Assembly (NCBI RefSeq): GCF_003591485.1
Contig: NZ_QZCF01000004.1
Coordinates: forward strand, 62,001 to 126,000
Source of the DNA: Paenibacillus sp. 1011MAR3C5
Lineage (GTDB): Bacteria; Bacillota; Bacilli; Paenibacillales; Paenibacillaceae
Reading direction: 5' to 3'
DNA length: 64,000 nucleotides
Shown piece by piece: positions 1 through 9,045 of this stretch (within the stretch, counting starts at the first letter, position 1; each line of letters begins with the position of its first letter). The notes under the pieces were generated by a model, which saw only the letters and a list, made by a program, of their open reading frames with translations, was not told the DNA's origin and did no database searches. The position numbers and the translations under genes are program-made.

Positions 1-2
1 AG

Positions 3-1070
3 ATGGGCGTGGTTAAGGAGCAAGGGCCGATATTATCGGATAATGGGCGCAAAATTACAGGAATAACGCTGACTCTGGATGATGTGGCAACGATGGCTGT
101 AAGGATTAACCGCGATGCCATAGAATTCGCTTTGTGCGATATTCACGCGGCCGTGCTGCATAAAAGCATGGTCGGAATCGATAAGACTACACCTGTAGCT
201 TCCATATTGGCGATTATTTATGAGGGAATAGACCAAATGCTCGCCATGGATGAAGGGAAGAAGGTATTAGGCATCGGAATAGCGATCGTCGGACCGCTTA
301 TGACCTTTAATCACACAACGATTGCGAAGGTATATGATATGCCGGAGCTTTCGAAGGTCGATTTCCAAGAGCATATTCAAGCCAAATATCCGCAACTGAG
401 CGTATTTATCGACCATGATGCCAACGTATCTGCATTAAGAGAATGGAGAGACTATGTAGAGGAAACAGGTCTTACCAAAGGCATTATGATGTACCTCAAT
501 TTGGGGGATGGGATTGGCGGAGGCATCATTATTGACGGCAATCTAATCCGCGGCAAGAACGGAATCGCGGGTGAGATCGGACATATGGGGATCAACTTTA
601 ATGCCAAACGCAATGAATTCAATAAGGTTGGCATCCTGGAGCGGTATGCGGCTCCGATCAATCTAATCCGGTCAGTGGAAGAGAGATTGCATGAGTTTCC
701 TCATTCGCAGCTGCATGAGCGTTCCACAATAAGCGATATTTATCATTATTACGAGAAGGACGATGAGCTGGCCGTATGGGCAGTGAATCAGATGGCTTGG
801 TTTCTTTCCTACGGGATCAAAAATCTGCTGTACATCCTGAACCCGGACACGATTGTTTTCGGCGATATGATTGTCAGTTCGCCCAAATTACTGGCGCAAT
901 TAAAGCTTAATTTAAGCTATGACCTGCCGGAAGAAATCGTGGACTCTATTGATATTCGCTTCTCCAGCTATGAAAAGGGGGGCATGTTGGAAGGGGCCGG
1001 GTTGATGGTTGTGAAGAAGTATATGGACTCGCTCGACATTATTGATTTCATTGAAACCCACTACGGGTAG
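3..1070 (+). CDS. ROK-family transcriptional regulator (5' end outside window)
   Basis: This is the C-terminal sugar-sensing part of a ROK repressor. The reading frame is open from the window edge, and the first ATG (base 3) lies where the usual N-terminal winged helix should already have ended, so the true start is upstream. Visible ROK motifs are DHDANVSALREW (about residue 137), LGDGIGGGIIIDG (about 167) and GEIGHMGIN (about 190). The Cys-rich zinc motif that normally follows GEIGH is absent (FNAKRNEFNKVG instead), so catalysis is unlikely and a regulatory role fits. It lies 85 bp ahead of a sugar ABC-importer operon on the same strand and probably controls it, with the imported sugar as inducer (inference). 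Confidence 0.85.
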   Translation: MGVVKEQGPILSDNGRKITGITLTLDDVATMAVRINRDAIEFALCDIHAAVLHKSMVGIDKTTPVASILAIIYEGIDQMLAMDEGKKVLGIGIAIVGPLMTFNHTTIAKVYDMPELSKVDFQEHIQAKYPQLSVFIDHDANVSALREWRDYVEETGLTKGIMMYLNLGDGIGGGIIIDGNLIRGKNGIAGEIGHMGINFNAKRNEFNKVGILERYAAPINLIRSVEERLHEFPHSQLHERSTISDIYHYYEKDDELAVWAVNQMAWFLSYGIKNLLYILNPDTIVFGDMIVSSPKLLAQLKLNLSYDLPEEIVDSIDIRFSSYEKGGMLEGAGLMVVKKYMDSLDIIDFIETHYG

Positions 1071-1155
1071 TCATGAAAGGGGTGAGAACAGAGACAAGCC
1101 GGGGAAGAAACGCATCATGCAGTTGTTCTTATTTCATATAATGGAGGGTCTATGT

Positions 1156-2532
1156 ATGAAGAAACCGTTTAAGTATGCAATTAGTTTGATCTCGATCATT
1201 GCTTTGGCAGGAACCCTGTTAGTCGGATGCTCGGGCGGTAACGAGAAAAATGCAAAAGATGATGTAGAGCTGAATATCGCCACCGTAAATAACAATGATA
1301 TGGTCATTATGGAAGAGATGACTTCTGATTTCACAGCGAAAACAGGCATAAAAGTGAATTATACCGTTCTTTCTGAAAACGAAATTCGTTCTAAAATTAC
1401 GCAGGATGTTGGTTTAGGCGGCGGACAATATGATCTGTTTACAATCGGTGCTCAGGATTCAGCCGTTTATTTGAACAATGGATGGACGGAGCCGCTGGAT
1501 GGTTTGCTGAATGGCATGAGCGAGGAGGACAAAAAGAATTATGACCTGGAGGATGTTTTTCCAGTAGTCAGAGACTCGCTGTCTTCTGAATCAAAAGGAT
1601 TGGGAGCGCTGCCATTCTACGCAGAGACAACTCTGCTATTCTACAACAAAGAGATTTTTGAATCGAAAAACTTGACGATGCCGGAAAATCCAACATGGGA
1701 CCAAGTGTACGAGCTGGCTGTAGCGGCACAAGACAAGGATAAAGGTATTGCCGGTATTGCGCTAAGAGGCTTGCCTGGCAGCGGACAAAACATGTTTATT
1801 TTCAGCTCAATCGCCAATGCGTTTGGGGCGCAATACTACGATATGGACTGGAAGGCGACATTCAACACGCCAGAGATGAAAAACGCCATCGAATTCTATA
1901 AGAACATTTTAGCTGATGCGGGACAAGCAGGACCTACCTCGACAGGCTATACAGAAGCGCTGAATCTAATGTCTACTGGAAAAGCGGCAATGTGGTATGA
2001 CGCCAGCGTATCTGCCGGCACGCTTGCCAACTCCAAGGATTCCTTTGTCACGGGAAAAATCGGCTATGCAATGGCGCCGCTTCAAGTGAAGCAAGATGCC
2101 ACCAATACCATTGGCGGATGGGGCATCGCAATTAACGCGTCCTCCAAGAAGAAAGAAGCGGCATTCCAATTTCTAACTTGGGCGACAAGCAAGGAGTACA
2201 TCAACCTGGTAGGCGAGAAGAAGGGCTGGGAAAGCACGCCATCCGGCACCCGCGTATCCACGTATGACAATGAAAATTATAAGCAGGCTAGTGATTTTGC
2301 GGATATTACCAAAGAAGCGATCCTGAAGGTGGATTTCTTTAATCCTTCTATCAATAAGACACCGTATACAGGCAATTCCATTCCGAATATGGCTGAATAC
2401 TCATCGTGGGGCGAACAAATCGCACAATTGCTTGCTTCCTATCTGGTCGGTCAAAAAAATATTGACGCCGTATTGGAAGAAGGGCAAAAGGTATTGACGG
2501 ATGTAGCTGATGCGGGAGAATATGCGAAGTAA
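1156..2532 (+). CDS. Sugar ABC transporter substrate-binding lipoprotein
   Basis: Extracellular solute-binding protein of family 1 (CUT1 importers), 458 residues. The N-terminus MKKPFKYAISLISIIALAG followed by LLVGCSGG is a lipoprotein signal, with Cys about residue 25 as the lipidated residue. The start at 1156 is preferred over an in-frame ATG 114 bases upstream because GGAGGG lies just before it and it gives a proper signal peptide. The motif GGWGIAINASSKKKEAAFQF near the C-terminus is typical of the family. Two permease genes follow; no ATPase is nearby, so a shared MsmX-type ATPase encoded elsewhere is probable (family knowledge). The substrate cannot be deduced; the upstream ROK gene suggests a sugar. 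Confidence 0.93.
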   Translation: MKKPFKYAISLISIIALAGTLLVGCSGGNEKNAKDDVELNIATVNNNDMVIMEEMTSDFTAKTGIKVNYTVLSENEIRSKITQDVGLGGGQYDLFTIGAQDSAVYLNNGWTEPLDGLLNGMSEEDKKNYDLEDVFPVVRDSLSSESKGLGALPFYAETTLLFYNKEIFESKNLTMPENPTWDQVYELAVAAQDKDKGIAGIALRGLPGSGQNMFIFSSIANAFGAQYYDMDWKATFNTPEMKNAIEFYKNILADAGQAGPTSTGYTEALNLMSTGKAAMWYDASVSAGTLANSKDSFVTGKIGYAMAPLQVKQDATNTIGGWGIAINASSKKKEAAFQFLTWATSKEYINLVGEKKGWESTPSGTRVSTYDNENYKQASDFADITKEAILKVDFFNPSINKTPYTGNSIPNMAEYSSWGEQIAQLLASYLVGQKNIDAVLEEGQKVLTDVADAGEYAK

Positions 2533-2552
2533 ACCATAGAACTTCACTCTCC

Positions 2553-2591
2553 AAAATTACTGGTACGTGCGAGGTACGTACCAGTAATTTT
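2553..2591 (+). terminator. Long hairpin between binding-protein and permease genes
   Basis: A perfect 16-bp inverted repeat (2553-2568 with 2576-2591, loop of 7) ends in TTTT and sits 21 bp after the binding-protein stop. It probably acts as a partial terminator or 3' stabiliser, so the binding protein is made in excess over the permeases, a common arrangement in ABC importer operons (inference). Confidence 0.7.
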
Positions 2592-2613
2592 ATTAATAGA
2601 CAAGAGGAGAAGA

Positions 2614-3492
2614 ATGATGACTACAAAGGGCGATAAGAGCAAATTATTAATTCTTCCGGCACTCATTGTTGTAGGAATTGTAACCCAGATTCCATTTATC
2701 CTTACCATTATCTATTCCTTTATTAGCTGGAACGTCAAGAGACCCGATCTGGGCATAAATTTCGCTGGATTCAGCAATTACAAGAAAATATTGACGGATG
2801 GCCAGTTCTACCAGGTTATATTCAATTCCTTGCTCATTGTTGTCATTGGTCTAACGATTTGTACGGTGCTTGGCATCTTATTCGGCTTGATGCTCAATCG
2901 TGAGTTTAAGGGCGTGAACCTGCTCAGAACGTTATTTGTTATCCCTTATTTTGTGATGGAAGCGGTAGTCGGGATCATATGGAAAACGCTCATGCTGAAC
3001 CCGTCGCTTGGTCTCAATTATTATATCTCCAATGCGCTGGGGCTAGCGCCCATTGATTTCTTTGGCAAATATGCCTTGCTTACCATCATGTTATTGATTA
3101 TATGGCAGTGGACTCCGTTCTTCTTCCTTATCATTATGTCCGGGCTTCAGAACATGCCGTCTGAAATTATAGAAAGCGCCAAAATAGACGGGGCTACAGG
3201 CTGGAAGCTGTTAATGCACATTCAATTACCGTTAATTAGAGATCACATTAATGTCGCTATGACACTCGGATTAATTAATATTTTGAAGGTTTTTGGATTG
3301 ATTTATGTCACAACATCCGGTGGTCCGGGCAGCTCGTCAAGCAATTTGCCATACTATTCGTATAAGGCGCTGTTCTATGACTGGAACGTGGGAACCGCCG
3401 CAGCAATAGCTGTCGTTACCGTTGCCCTTACGCTTATTGTTGTCCAAAGATTCTATGGCTTTATGAATAAAAACAACTCGAAGAATATATGA
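2614..3492 (+). CDS. Sugar ABC transporter permease (MalF type)
   Basis: First membrane subunit of the CUT1 importer, 292 residues, with about six hydrophobic segments. The cytoplasmic EAA loop that contacts the ATPase is visible as ESAKIDGATGWKLLMHIQLP (about residue 189). The ATG is preceded by AAGAGGAGAAG. A second permease starts 23 bp downstream, so the two are co-transcribed. Confidence 0.93.
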   Translation: MMTTKGDKSKLLILPALIVVGIVTQIPFILTIIYSFISWNVKRPDLGINFAGFSNYKKILTDGQFYQVIFNSLLIVVIGLTICTVLGILFGLMLNREFKGVNLLRTLFVIPYFVMEAVVGIIWKTLMLNPSLGLNYYISNALGLAPIDFFGKYALLTIMLLIIWQWTPFFFLIIMSGLQNMPSEIIESAKIDGATGWKLLMHIQLPLIRDHINVAMTLGLINILKVFGLIYVTTSGGPGSSSSNLPYYSYKALFYDWNVGTAAAIAVVTVALTLIVVQRFYGFMNKNNSKNI

Positions 3493-3515
3493 ACATAGTC
3501 TAGGCGGTGAGAAAA

Positions 3516-4328
3516 ATGAGTAGACGATTGAATAGAAATCTGTTGACAACAATGGCGTATGTGATCGTATTATTGTGGCTCTTCCCTATGCTATATATGT
3601 TTTTGTCCAGCTTCAAATTTGAAAGCCAGGTTGCCGTTCCATCCTTAGCTTTTACACCGACATTGGACAATTATCGGGCTGTTGTCACTCCCGAATTTTT
3701 CAAATATTTATCCAACTCTGTGCAAATTACTTTTGGTACGGTTATCGTATCGGCTGTACTAGGCGTGCTTGCCGCTTATGCGCTAGTCTATTCCGGTATC
3801 AAAAAAGCGAATAGTATTTACTTCTGGTTTATTACGACCATCTTTTTGCCGGCGGTAGCCGTGATAACGCCTATCTATATTTTGTTGGCGAAGGCTCATT
3901 TGTTGGATACAAAGTTTGCGTTGATTTTGTTGAATACAGGAGCGGGAATTCCTTTGATGATCTGGATGTGTACGACCTACTTTAAGGAGATTCCCGGTGA
4001 AATTATAGAGGCGGCTACAATTGACGGCTGCTCGAAGGCGGGTACTTTCTTCAAGATTATGCTGCCGCTTGTGAAGAACGGCATCATCTCATCCGCCCTG
4101 CTGGTTTTTGTTGTCACGTGGAATGAGTTTTTCTTTGCCGTAACGGCAACGGCTACCCAATCCGCAACCCTGCCGGTATATATGAGCAAGTTCATGACGC
4201 AGCAAGGTTTTTTCTGGGGCAAGATGTCGGCGGCAGGTACGATGGTTGTAATCGTGCCTATTCTAATCGGCTTCTTTACCTATAAGTCATTCGTTAAAGG
4301 ATTGACGGCGGGTTCGGTTAAAGGGTAG
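3516..4328 (+). CDS. Sugar ABC transporter permease (MalG type)
   Basis: Second membrane subunit of the importer, 270 residues. The EAA loop reads EAATIDGCSKAGTFFKIMLP (about residue 163). A GTG three codons upstream (3507) is in frame, but it lies inside the ribosome-binding sequence AGGCGGTGAG, so ATG 3516 is the better start. A strong terminator follows at 4346, making this the last gene of the operon. Confidence 0.92.
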   Translation: MSRRLNRNLLTTMAYVIVLLWLFPMLYMFLSSFKFESQVAVPSLAFTPTLDNYRAVVTPEFFKYLSNSVQITFGTVIVSAVLGVLAAYALVYSGIKKANSIYFWFITTIFLPAVAVITPIYILLAKAHLLDTKFALILLNTGAGIPLMIWMCTTYFKEIPGEIIEAATIDGCSKAGTFFKIMLPLVKNGIISSALLVFVVTWNEFFFAVTATATQSATLPVYMSKFMTQQGFFWGKMSAAGTMVVIVPILIGFFTYKSFVKGLTAGSVKG

Positions 4329-4345
4329 TTCAAATAATTCGAAAG

Positions 4346-4375
4346 AAGCAGCCATGAAGTGGCTGCTTTTTTTTT
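4346..4375 (+). terminator. Rho-independent terminator of the ABC operon
   Basis: Stem AGCAGCCA (4347-4354) with TGGCTGCT (4360-4367), then a run of T. Confidence 0.9.
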
Positions 4376-4425
4376 GAGAAAGTTGAATAACGATGTTTAT
4401 TTAGAAGGGAAGGCGATAAAGGCAA

Positions 4426-4698
4426 ATGGAGGATTTTTTGAATGGGCGGAGTAATAAGTTTATAAGACATCTGCAGTTTCAGGATGTAAACCAACTTCGG
4501 TTGCTCGAGCAGATAAAGGCTTTACTGCTTGGAAAAGCATCGAATCCAATTGCTGCAATCGAACGATTTATCAAGAAAGAAGCGGGCGCAGGGAAAAAGG
4601 TAGAAGTGAACCCGCACGCTTTGACCTATGATAGATATGAGCTGTCTAAGGATGTAAGAGAGGAAATTCTCGAAAGTGCGATAATGCTATTGTCTTGA
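4426..4698 (+). CDS. Small hypothetical protein (90 aa)
   Basis: I do not recognise this protein. It is soluble and alpha-helical in appearance, with a basic central part (ERFIKKEAGAGKKVEV). The ATG has a plausible site, GAAGGGAAGG, about 13 bases upstream. It lies behind the ABC operon terminator and 27 bp before a frameshifted gene on the same strand; the pair may be one transcript. It could itself be a remnant, since nothing in it marks a complete domain. Confidence 0.5.
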   Translation: MEDFLNGRSNKFIRHLQFQDVNQLRLLEQIKALLLGKASNPIAAIERFIKKEAGAGKKVEVNPHALTYDRYELSKDVREEILESAIMLLS

Positions 4699-4725
4699 AA
4701 GTCTGGAGATACAAGTAAGAAGATA

Positions 4726-5051
4726 ATGTGGTGCTGGCGATGCAAAAGCGACATGCCTATGCTGGATGAAGAGGAATGTGCCCAAATTGATCGGCTTTTT
4801 GGTGATGCTATGAAGAATGATGGGGTGTTTAGAGAAGAGTATGGATTGCCGATGAGTCAGCTTTCTATGGTGAGAGATTCAGTCCCGTTGTTAAGGAATA
4901 TGAACGGCTGACAGGTGTCGCGGGAATCCATCATAATGCGATCATGCATCATCGAATCTCTTTATTCGGTCCCCCATGCGGGAATTGCGGCAAGCCTCTG
5001 CGTACGCCGAATACGAAGCTGTGTGTTAGTTGCGGGCAGGTAAAATATTGA
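4726..5051 (+). pseudogene. Frameshifted C-terminal zinc-ribbon protein
   Basis: The first frame (4726-4911) begins MWCWRCKSDMPMLDEEEC. A second frame (in phase with base 4860) continues FSPVVKEYERLTG and AIMHHRISLFG, then CGNCGKPLRTPNTKLCVSCG, and stops at 5051. Together they give one protein of about 108 residues with an N-terminal CWRC pair and a C-terminal four-Cys ribbon, a layout I associate with small Bacillales proteins of unknown role. The shift lies around 4830-4862. It is either a real inactivating indel or a sequencing error; no slippery site is visible. Confidence 0.7.
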
Positions 5052-5094
5052 GTGAATTTAGTAGGGGAAACGAGCGATAAGATAATGTACTAAC

Positions 5095-5132
5095 AAAAGC
5101 GGCAAACCAGATAGTCTGGATTTGCCGCTTTT
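5095..5132. terminator. Bidirectional terminator
   Basis: AAAAGCGGCAAA (5095-5106) pairs with TTTGCCGCTTTT (5121-5132), with an inner CCAGA/TCTGG stem. A and T tracts on both sides serve the two converging genes. Confidence 0.9.
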
Positions 5133-5150
5133 CAATGTATCTTTAGAGAT

Positions 5151-6086
5151 CTATTCTGAGGATATTTCGGTGATAGAAACAACCTCTTGGTTCTTTAGCA
5201 TATTAAACAGCCTTGGTGAAGCATAATACTGCCCGTTATATTCAACCACATCGCCAGACAACAAATTTTTCAGCAGTGTAGCCGGATCTCCAGTACTGTA
5301 AGGCACCCACTCTGAAATGTCCACCGATTTCTTCTTGGCTTTCTTGGCCTCCGCTTCAGCTTTAGCCTTGGCTTCCGCCTCCGCCTTTGCTTTCGCTTCA
5401 GCCTCGGCTTTTATTTTTGCTTGGAGTAACTCATCGGCACTCTGAACAGAGGCCAGTAGAACGGTTTTGGTTTGTTCTTGTTTAATGCTTGCGACCTTCG
5501 CTTTTGCATCGTCGATTTCCTTTTGAGTAAGGGCGTCCTTTATAGCAGATTTTTCAGGCGATGCGAACAGTGCCTCAACGGTCTTGGTTGTCGTTTGAAT
5601 TTGTTCCATTTGAGCTTCTGCGTCAGTGATCATTATCATCTGCTCGTCTACAAAGGCAGGCTTATCAGCCTTTAATGCATCCAGCTGTTCTTTGAGGAGC
5701 GTCAAGTCAGCTGTCTCACTGGCTGCGCCATTGGCATCAAAGATACCCGTAACCTCTAGTTTGAGAGAAAACATCTTTTCAACAAAATCCATATCTAGAG
5801 AAGCCTGCTCCAGTAACGCGGCTGCTTCATCGGAAAGTTTTTTTCCTTGATAGCCTTCAAACAATGCGTTTACCGCATTAATTTTTGCATTATCTGTGCT
5901 TTCAGCCAGAATTGATTTTTGTGAGTCTTGATAGAGCGAAGTGACTTGAGCTTGAATAGCCGCAAGATCGGCCAAGACAGCAAGCTCTTTTTTCTTTTTG
6001 TCGTCGTTCATTTTCCAAATGGTGAAGCCTGCTGCACAAGCTATTAATACAATAGCCGCCAGCGAAATAAGGGTGATCTTTTTCAT
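5151..6086 (-). CDS. Membrane-anchored coiled-coil protein
   Basis: Unrecognised 311-residue protein. The N-terminus MKKITLISLAAIVLIACAAG is one hydrophobic segment: either an anchor or a lipoprotein signal with Cys 17. The middle is strongly helical and charged and contains an Ala/Glu/Lys low-complexity run of AEAKAKAEAEAKAK type (about residues 225-250). A short C-terminal region follows (ISEWVPYSTGDPATLL, VVEYNGQYYASPRLF) that may be a small folded domain. The start has AAGGAGA eight bases upstream. It is a single gene on this strand. An extracytoplasmic location is likely; the function is unknown. Confidence 0.75.
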   Translation of the reverse strand: MKKITLISLAAIVLIACAAGFTIWKMNDDKKKKELAVLADLAAIQAQVTSLYQDSQKSILAESTDNAKINAVNALFEGYQGKKLSDEAAALLEQASLDMDFVEKMFSLKLEVTGIFDANGAASETADLTLLKEQLDALKADKPAFVDEQMIMITDAEAQMEQIQTTTKTVEALFASPEKSAIKDALTQKEIDDAKAKVASIKQEQTKTVLLASVQSADELLQAKIKAEAEAKAKAEAEAKAKAEAEAKKAKKKSVDISEWVPYSTGDPATLLKNLLSGDVVEYNGQYYASPRLFNMLKNQEVVSITEISSE

Positions 6087-6402
6087 GTCCAGTCTCCTTA
6101 ATTATAGTAGATCTCACTGAAACCAGCAGTAGCTAGAAGGAGAGGTTCGACCCTGGACTATCGTTTAACGATAATGGTAGAAAGACCTATCAATCTGAGG
6201 CGAAAGTCTTGTTTCTAATGATATCGATATCCTATTATATAATCATTTTTCCTGCTTTGGTAGATCTATCTAATAAAATAGTCGTAGAGGAAGCCATGTC
6301 CCCGCAGACCCTTAGCGGTGTCTTTTTTATTATGTTTGGATAGTTAATGATACTTTTTTGAATCGGTCCCGTTAATACTTATGGAAAGGGGAGTGCAAGC
6401 AA

Positions 6403-6906
6403 GTGAGCGATCCATTCGTTGCTGTCTACGACGAGCATTTTGATGATATTTATCGATTTGTGCTTTATAAAACCGGAAACAGATGGGACACGGATGATCT
6501 CGTGAGCGAAATATTTCGAAAAGCTTTTCAGCATTATCGAAATCAACAGGTGGATGAGGGGCGAGTGAAGCCGTGGCTGTTCACCATTGCCCGCAACACT
6601 GTTATAGATCATTATCGAAAGAAAAAAGAATGGGTATACGGACATGATCCTGAGGTGCTGGGTTACACACAAATAAGTGAACTCATGGAGACAATCAATC
6701 TCCAGCATGATTGCTTGAAGAAATCCTTGCTCGCTCTCGCACCGGATGAACGTGAAATGATCAACCTGAAATATATTGCCGGAATGAAATATTCCGAGAT
6801 AAGCCAAGTGATTGGAAAGGCCGAGCTGTGGCTTAAAACAAAGGTTCAACGGATTAGAAAAAAGATGGCATTGTCGATCAACAAGTGCATGGAGGTATTG
6901 AAATGA
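6403..6906 (+). CDS. ECF-type RNA polymerase sigma factor
   Basis: Sigma-70 family protein of 167 residues with region 2 (HFDDIYRFVLYKTGN through KPWLFTIARNTVIDHYRKKK) and region 4 (LAPDEREMINLKYIAGMKYSEISQVIG). The GTG start has GAAAGGGGAG upstream. Its stop overlaps the ATG of the next gene (ATGA), whose N-terminus lies in the cytoplasm before a membrane segment, the usual arrangement of a sigma factor with its membrane-bound anti-sigma partner. The 316-bp gap upstream (6087-6402) is AT-rich and holds no gene I can see. Confidence 0.92.
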   Translation: MSDPFVAVYDEHFDDIYRFVLYKTGNRWDTDDLVSEIFRKAFQHYRNQQVDEGRVKPWLFTIARNTVIDHYRKKKEWVYGHDPEVLGYTQISELMETINLQHDCLKKSLLALAPDEREMINLKYIAGMKYSEISQVIGKAELWLKTKVQRIRKKMALSINKCMEVLK

Positions 6907-8759
6907 ACGACAAGGAGTTGGATGTGCTCATGGAGGATTTTAAGAGCAAGCTTCCTGTCAATGAGCAATTGAAAGCGGAGCTTCGCCCAACATTTAATCA
7001 ACGGCCTGTAAGGCTGCGACGTTCTCGCCGTATATGGGCAGGCACCGTCGCTCTAATACTCTGTTTGGTTATTGCAGGGAACATGTGGTTTAACAATAGC
7101 TCTGTTCCAAGGGCAGAAGCGGCAACGCTGCATTTTAGCCAATCCTTTTCCTTATTGGAGCAATTAGGAGAGGAGAACAGCTCAGGCATGGCGGAATATG
7201 GCGGTATCGTCTACCTTCCGCTTAAGGACAGAGGACTATACGCTTATGATAAGAAGGGTCTCTATCCATTGATTGCCGGCAATATTGAATTTGTTCGGGT
7301 ATCTCCGAGCGGCAAGGAACTGGTTTATGTAGAGGATGGAAGCTTAAGATTATATGAAATCGATAGCAAAAGCAGTCGCAATCTTCTTATGAGAGCTTCG
7401 TCTCAGGAAAGATTGGAGACTCCTGCATGGTCGCCGGACGGCTCCAGGATATTGTTCGTGCAGAAGGAAACGGGGGGGCATGAGGCGAAAAGCCGAATCA
7501 TAGAGCTTGAGCTTAAGAGTAACTCTGTGAAGGAAATTGCGGTTGGTGAATACCCATCCTATCTGGCTGATCAGAAGTCGATTCTGTTCGAGAACGAAAA
7601 TAAAATTATAAGTAAAAACTTGGACAATGGACAAGAAAAGGTGCTGGATTCAGGGCGGTATCCGGCTATATCGAATGACGGCGCCTATATAGCTTACGTT
7701 AAAACCCAAGGAGAACCTGCGCTTGAGGACATCTGGGTAGCGGATTCCGATTTCAAGACGAGCAAGCAAGTGACTCGCAATAGCTTGGCTGATGCGTGGG
7801 ACCCTAATACCGGACAGCTTATTAAAGGCAAGCAGCAGCCGCGCTATACCTTTGAAGAACCCGTGTGGAGCAGTGACAGCCGGCAATTATTTGCCTACAA
7901 AGTATTTCATACTAATGTAGTCTGGAAAAAGCTGATGCAATTCGAGGTTTCCGACAAAATTGCTAGTCCGGAAGAGGTAGTAGCCGGATCCATTCAAGCG
8001 CTAATTTACCGGGATGAAGATTTTGCCCATAGCTTTTTTAGCTATGATCCGGGGTATCTGAAAGGAACAAGCCCTCGCCAGGTTGGATACAGGATTTTAA
8101 ACAGTGGCCAAGAGAACGGAAAAACATTTGTAGATGCCAATACGTATTTATCTTACTCAGACCCTTATTATGAGATTCAATCCACTCGCTATTGGCTGTC
8201 CAAAGGCGATAGGGGGTATTTGATTGATGCTATGGAGGAAATAAACAATCAAGTTATCTCTTTCTCCAATGGGGAGGTTGCTCTAACAGCCGATAATGAC
8301 GCTTCTCAGTTCAAATTTGCGCTGAAGGACCTGCCAGTTGAAGGGGACTGGACTAATGGGGATATTTACAGCTTGGTGTATGAGGAAACAACAGGGGATG
8401 TATACTTTACGCTTAACCGGCAAAAGCAGCAACAGAGTCGAATGGATCTATTGAAATATGAGTCAGACACCAAGAAGTTTGCGGAGATTGCATCGCTCGG
8501 AGAGACAGATACGACACATCTCATGATCATGGACTCGGAGCAGAGATATGTGGCAGTAGAGATGTTGATTAATGGGAATGAAGACATCGTTGTATATGAT
8601 CTGAAGCGTCAAAAGAAACAGGTGCTCTCCGAAGTTGTGCTAGGTGCAAATATAGAATCCGTGCACACCCGATTCTGGATGAATGGACAATTAATATACT
8701 TCTCACATATGGAAGGCAGAGATGTATTCCTCCAATATGATCCGGAATCAACGGAATAA
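6903..8759 (+). CDS. Membrane-anchored beta-propeller protein, probable anti-sigma factor
   Basis: 618 residues. A short cytoplasmic head (about residues 1-40) is followed by a transmembrane segment IWAGTVALILCLVIAGNMWF and a large extracytoplasmic region with TolB/WD40-like blades, seen in PAWSPDGSRILFV and PVWSSDSRQLFAY. The ATG at 6903 is preferred because GGAGGT lies seven bases before it. The overlap with the sigma gene implies translational coupling. I infer that the head binds the sigma factor and the propeller senses an envelope signal. I cannot align the head to a known anti-sigma domain by eye. Confidence 0.75.
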   Translation: MNDKELDVLMEDFKSKLPVNEQLKAELRPTFNQRPVRLRRSRRIWAGTVALILCLVIAGNMWFNNSSVPRAEAATLHFSQSFSLLEQLGEENSSGMAEYGGIVYLPLKDRGLYAYDKKGLYPLIAGNIEFVRVSPSGKELVYVEDGSLRLYEIDSKSSRNLLMRASSQERLETPAWSPDGSRILFVQKETGGHEAKSRIIELELKSNSVKEIAVGEYPSYLADQKSILFENENKIISKNLDNGQEKVLDSGRYPAISNDGAYIAYVKTQGEPALEDIWVADSDFKTSKQVTRNSLADAWDPNTGQLIKGKQQPRYTFEEPVWSSDSRQLFAYKVFHTNVVWKKLMQFEVSDKIASPEEVVAGSIQALIYRDEDFAHSFFSYDPGYLKGTSPRQVGYRILNSGQENGKTFVDANTYLSYSDPYYEIQSTRYWLSKGDRGYLIDAMEEINNQVISFSNGEVALTADNDASQFKFALKDLPVEGDWTNGDIYSLVYEETTGDVYFTLNRQKQQQSRMDLLKYESDTKKFAEIASLGETDTTHLMIMDSEQRYVAVEMLINGNEDIVVYDLKRQKKQVLSEVVLGANIESVHTRFWMNGQLIYFSHMEGRDVFLQYDPESTE

Positions 8760-8782
8760 ACATGATTAAGCACGTTTGTGCA

Positions 8783-8808
8783 GCCCTCTCTTATTGGAGA
8801 GGGCTTTT
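8783..8808 (+). terminator. Terminator after the sigma/propeller operon
   Basis: GCCCTCTC (8783-8790), loop TTATTG, GAGAGGGC (8797-8804), then TTTT. Confidence 0.9.
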
Positions 8809-8818
8809 CGTATTATCA

Positions 8819-8851
8819 GGTTAGCCAGTTATTACTGGTTGGCCTTTTTTT
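8819..8851 (+). terminator. Second, tandem terminator
   Basis: GGTTAGCCAGT pairs along its length with ACTGGTTGGCC (some G-U pairs), followed by seven T. The IS110 element begins at or just after this point. Confidence 0.75.
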
Positions 8852-8859
8852 ATGGTCGG

Positions 8860-9045
8860 TATACGATGGCGGTAGCCGGGAGAACGCAGGGCTTTTAGGG
8901 GCTCTGACCCCGTCAAAAAAACTGTTCTCCCACTATCCCCAATGACCATGTTTGAGCTGGTTGAGGCTTTTGACCTCGTATCACAAGCGAAGCTATGGGT
9001 TTGGAACCATCGTGGGATTGCCGGCTAAACGAGCAACAGGAGGAG
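8860..9045 (+). ncRNA. Candidate IS110 bridge RNA
   Basis: IS110-group elements encode a structured guide (bridge) RNA in the non-coding left end before the transposase. This 186-bp stretch has the right place and size. GGGAGAAC (8878-8885) pairs with GTTCTCCC (8924-8931), enclosing a smaller hairpin GGGG/CCCC (8898-8901 with 8908-8911) and open flanks that could act as a guide loop. This rests on position and folding only. Confidence 0.45.
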
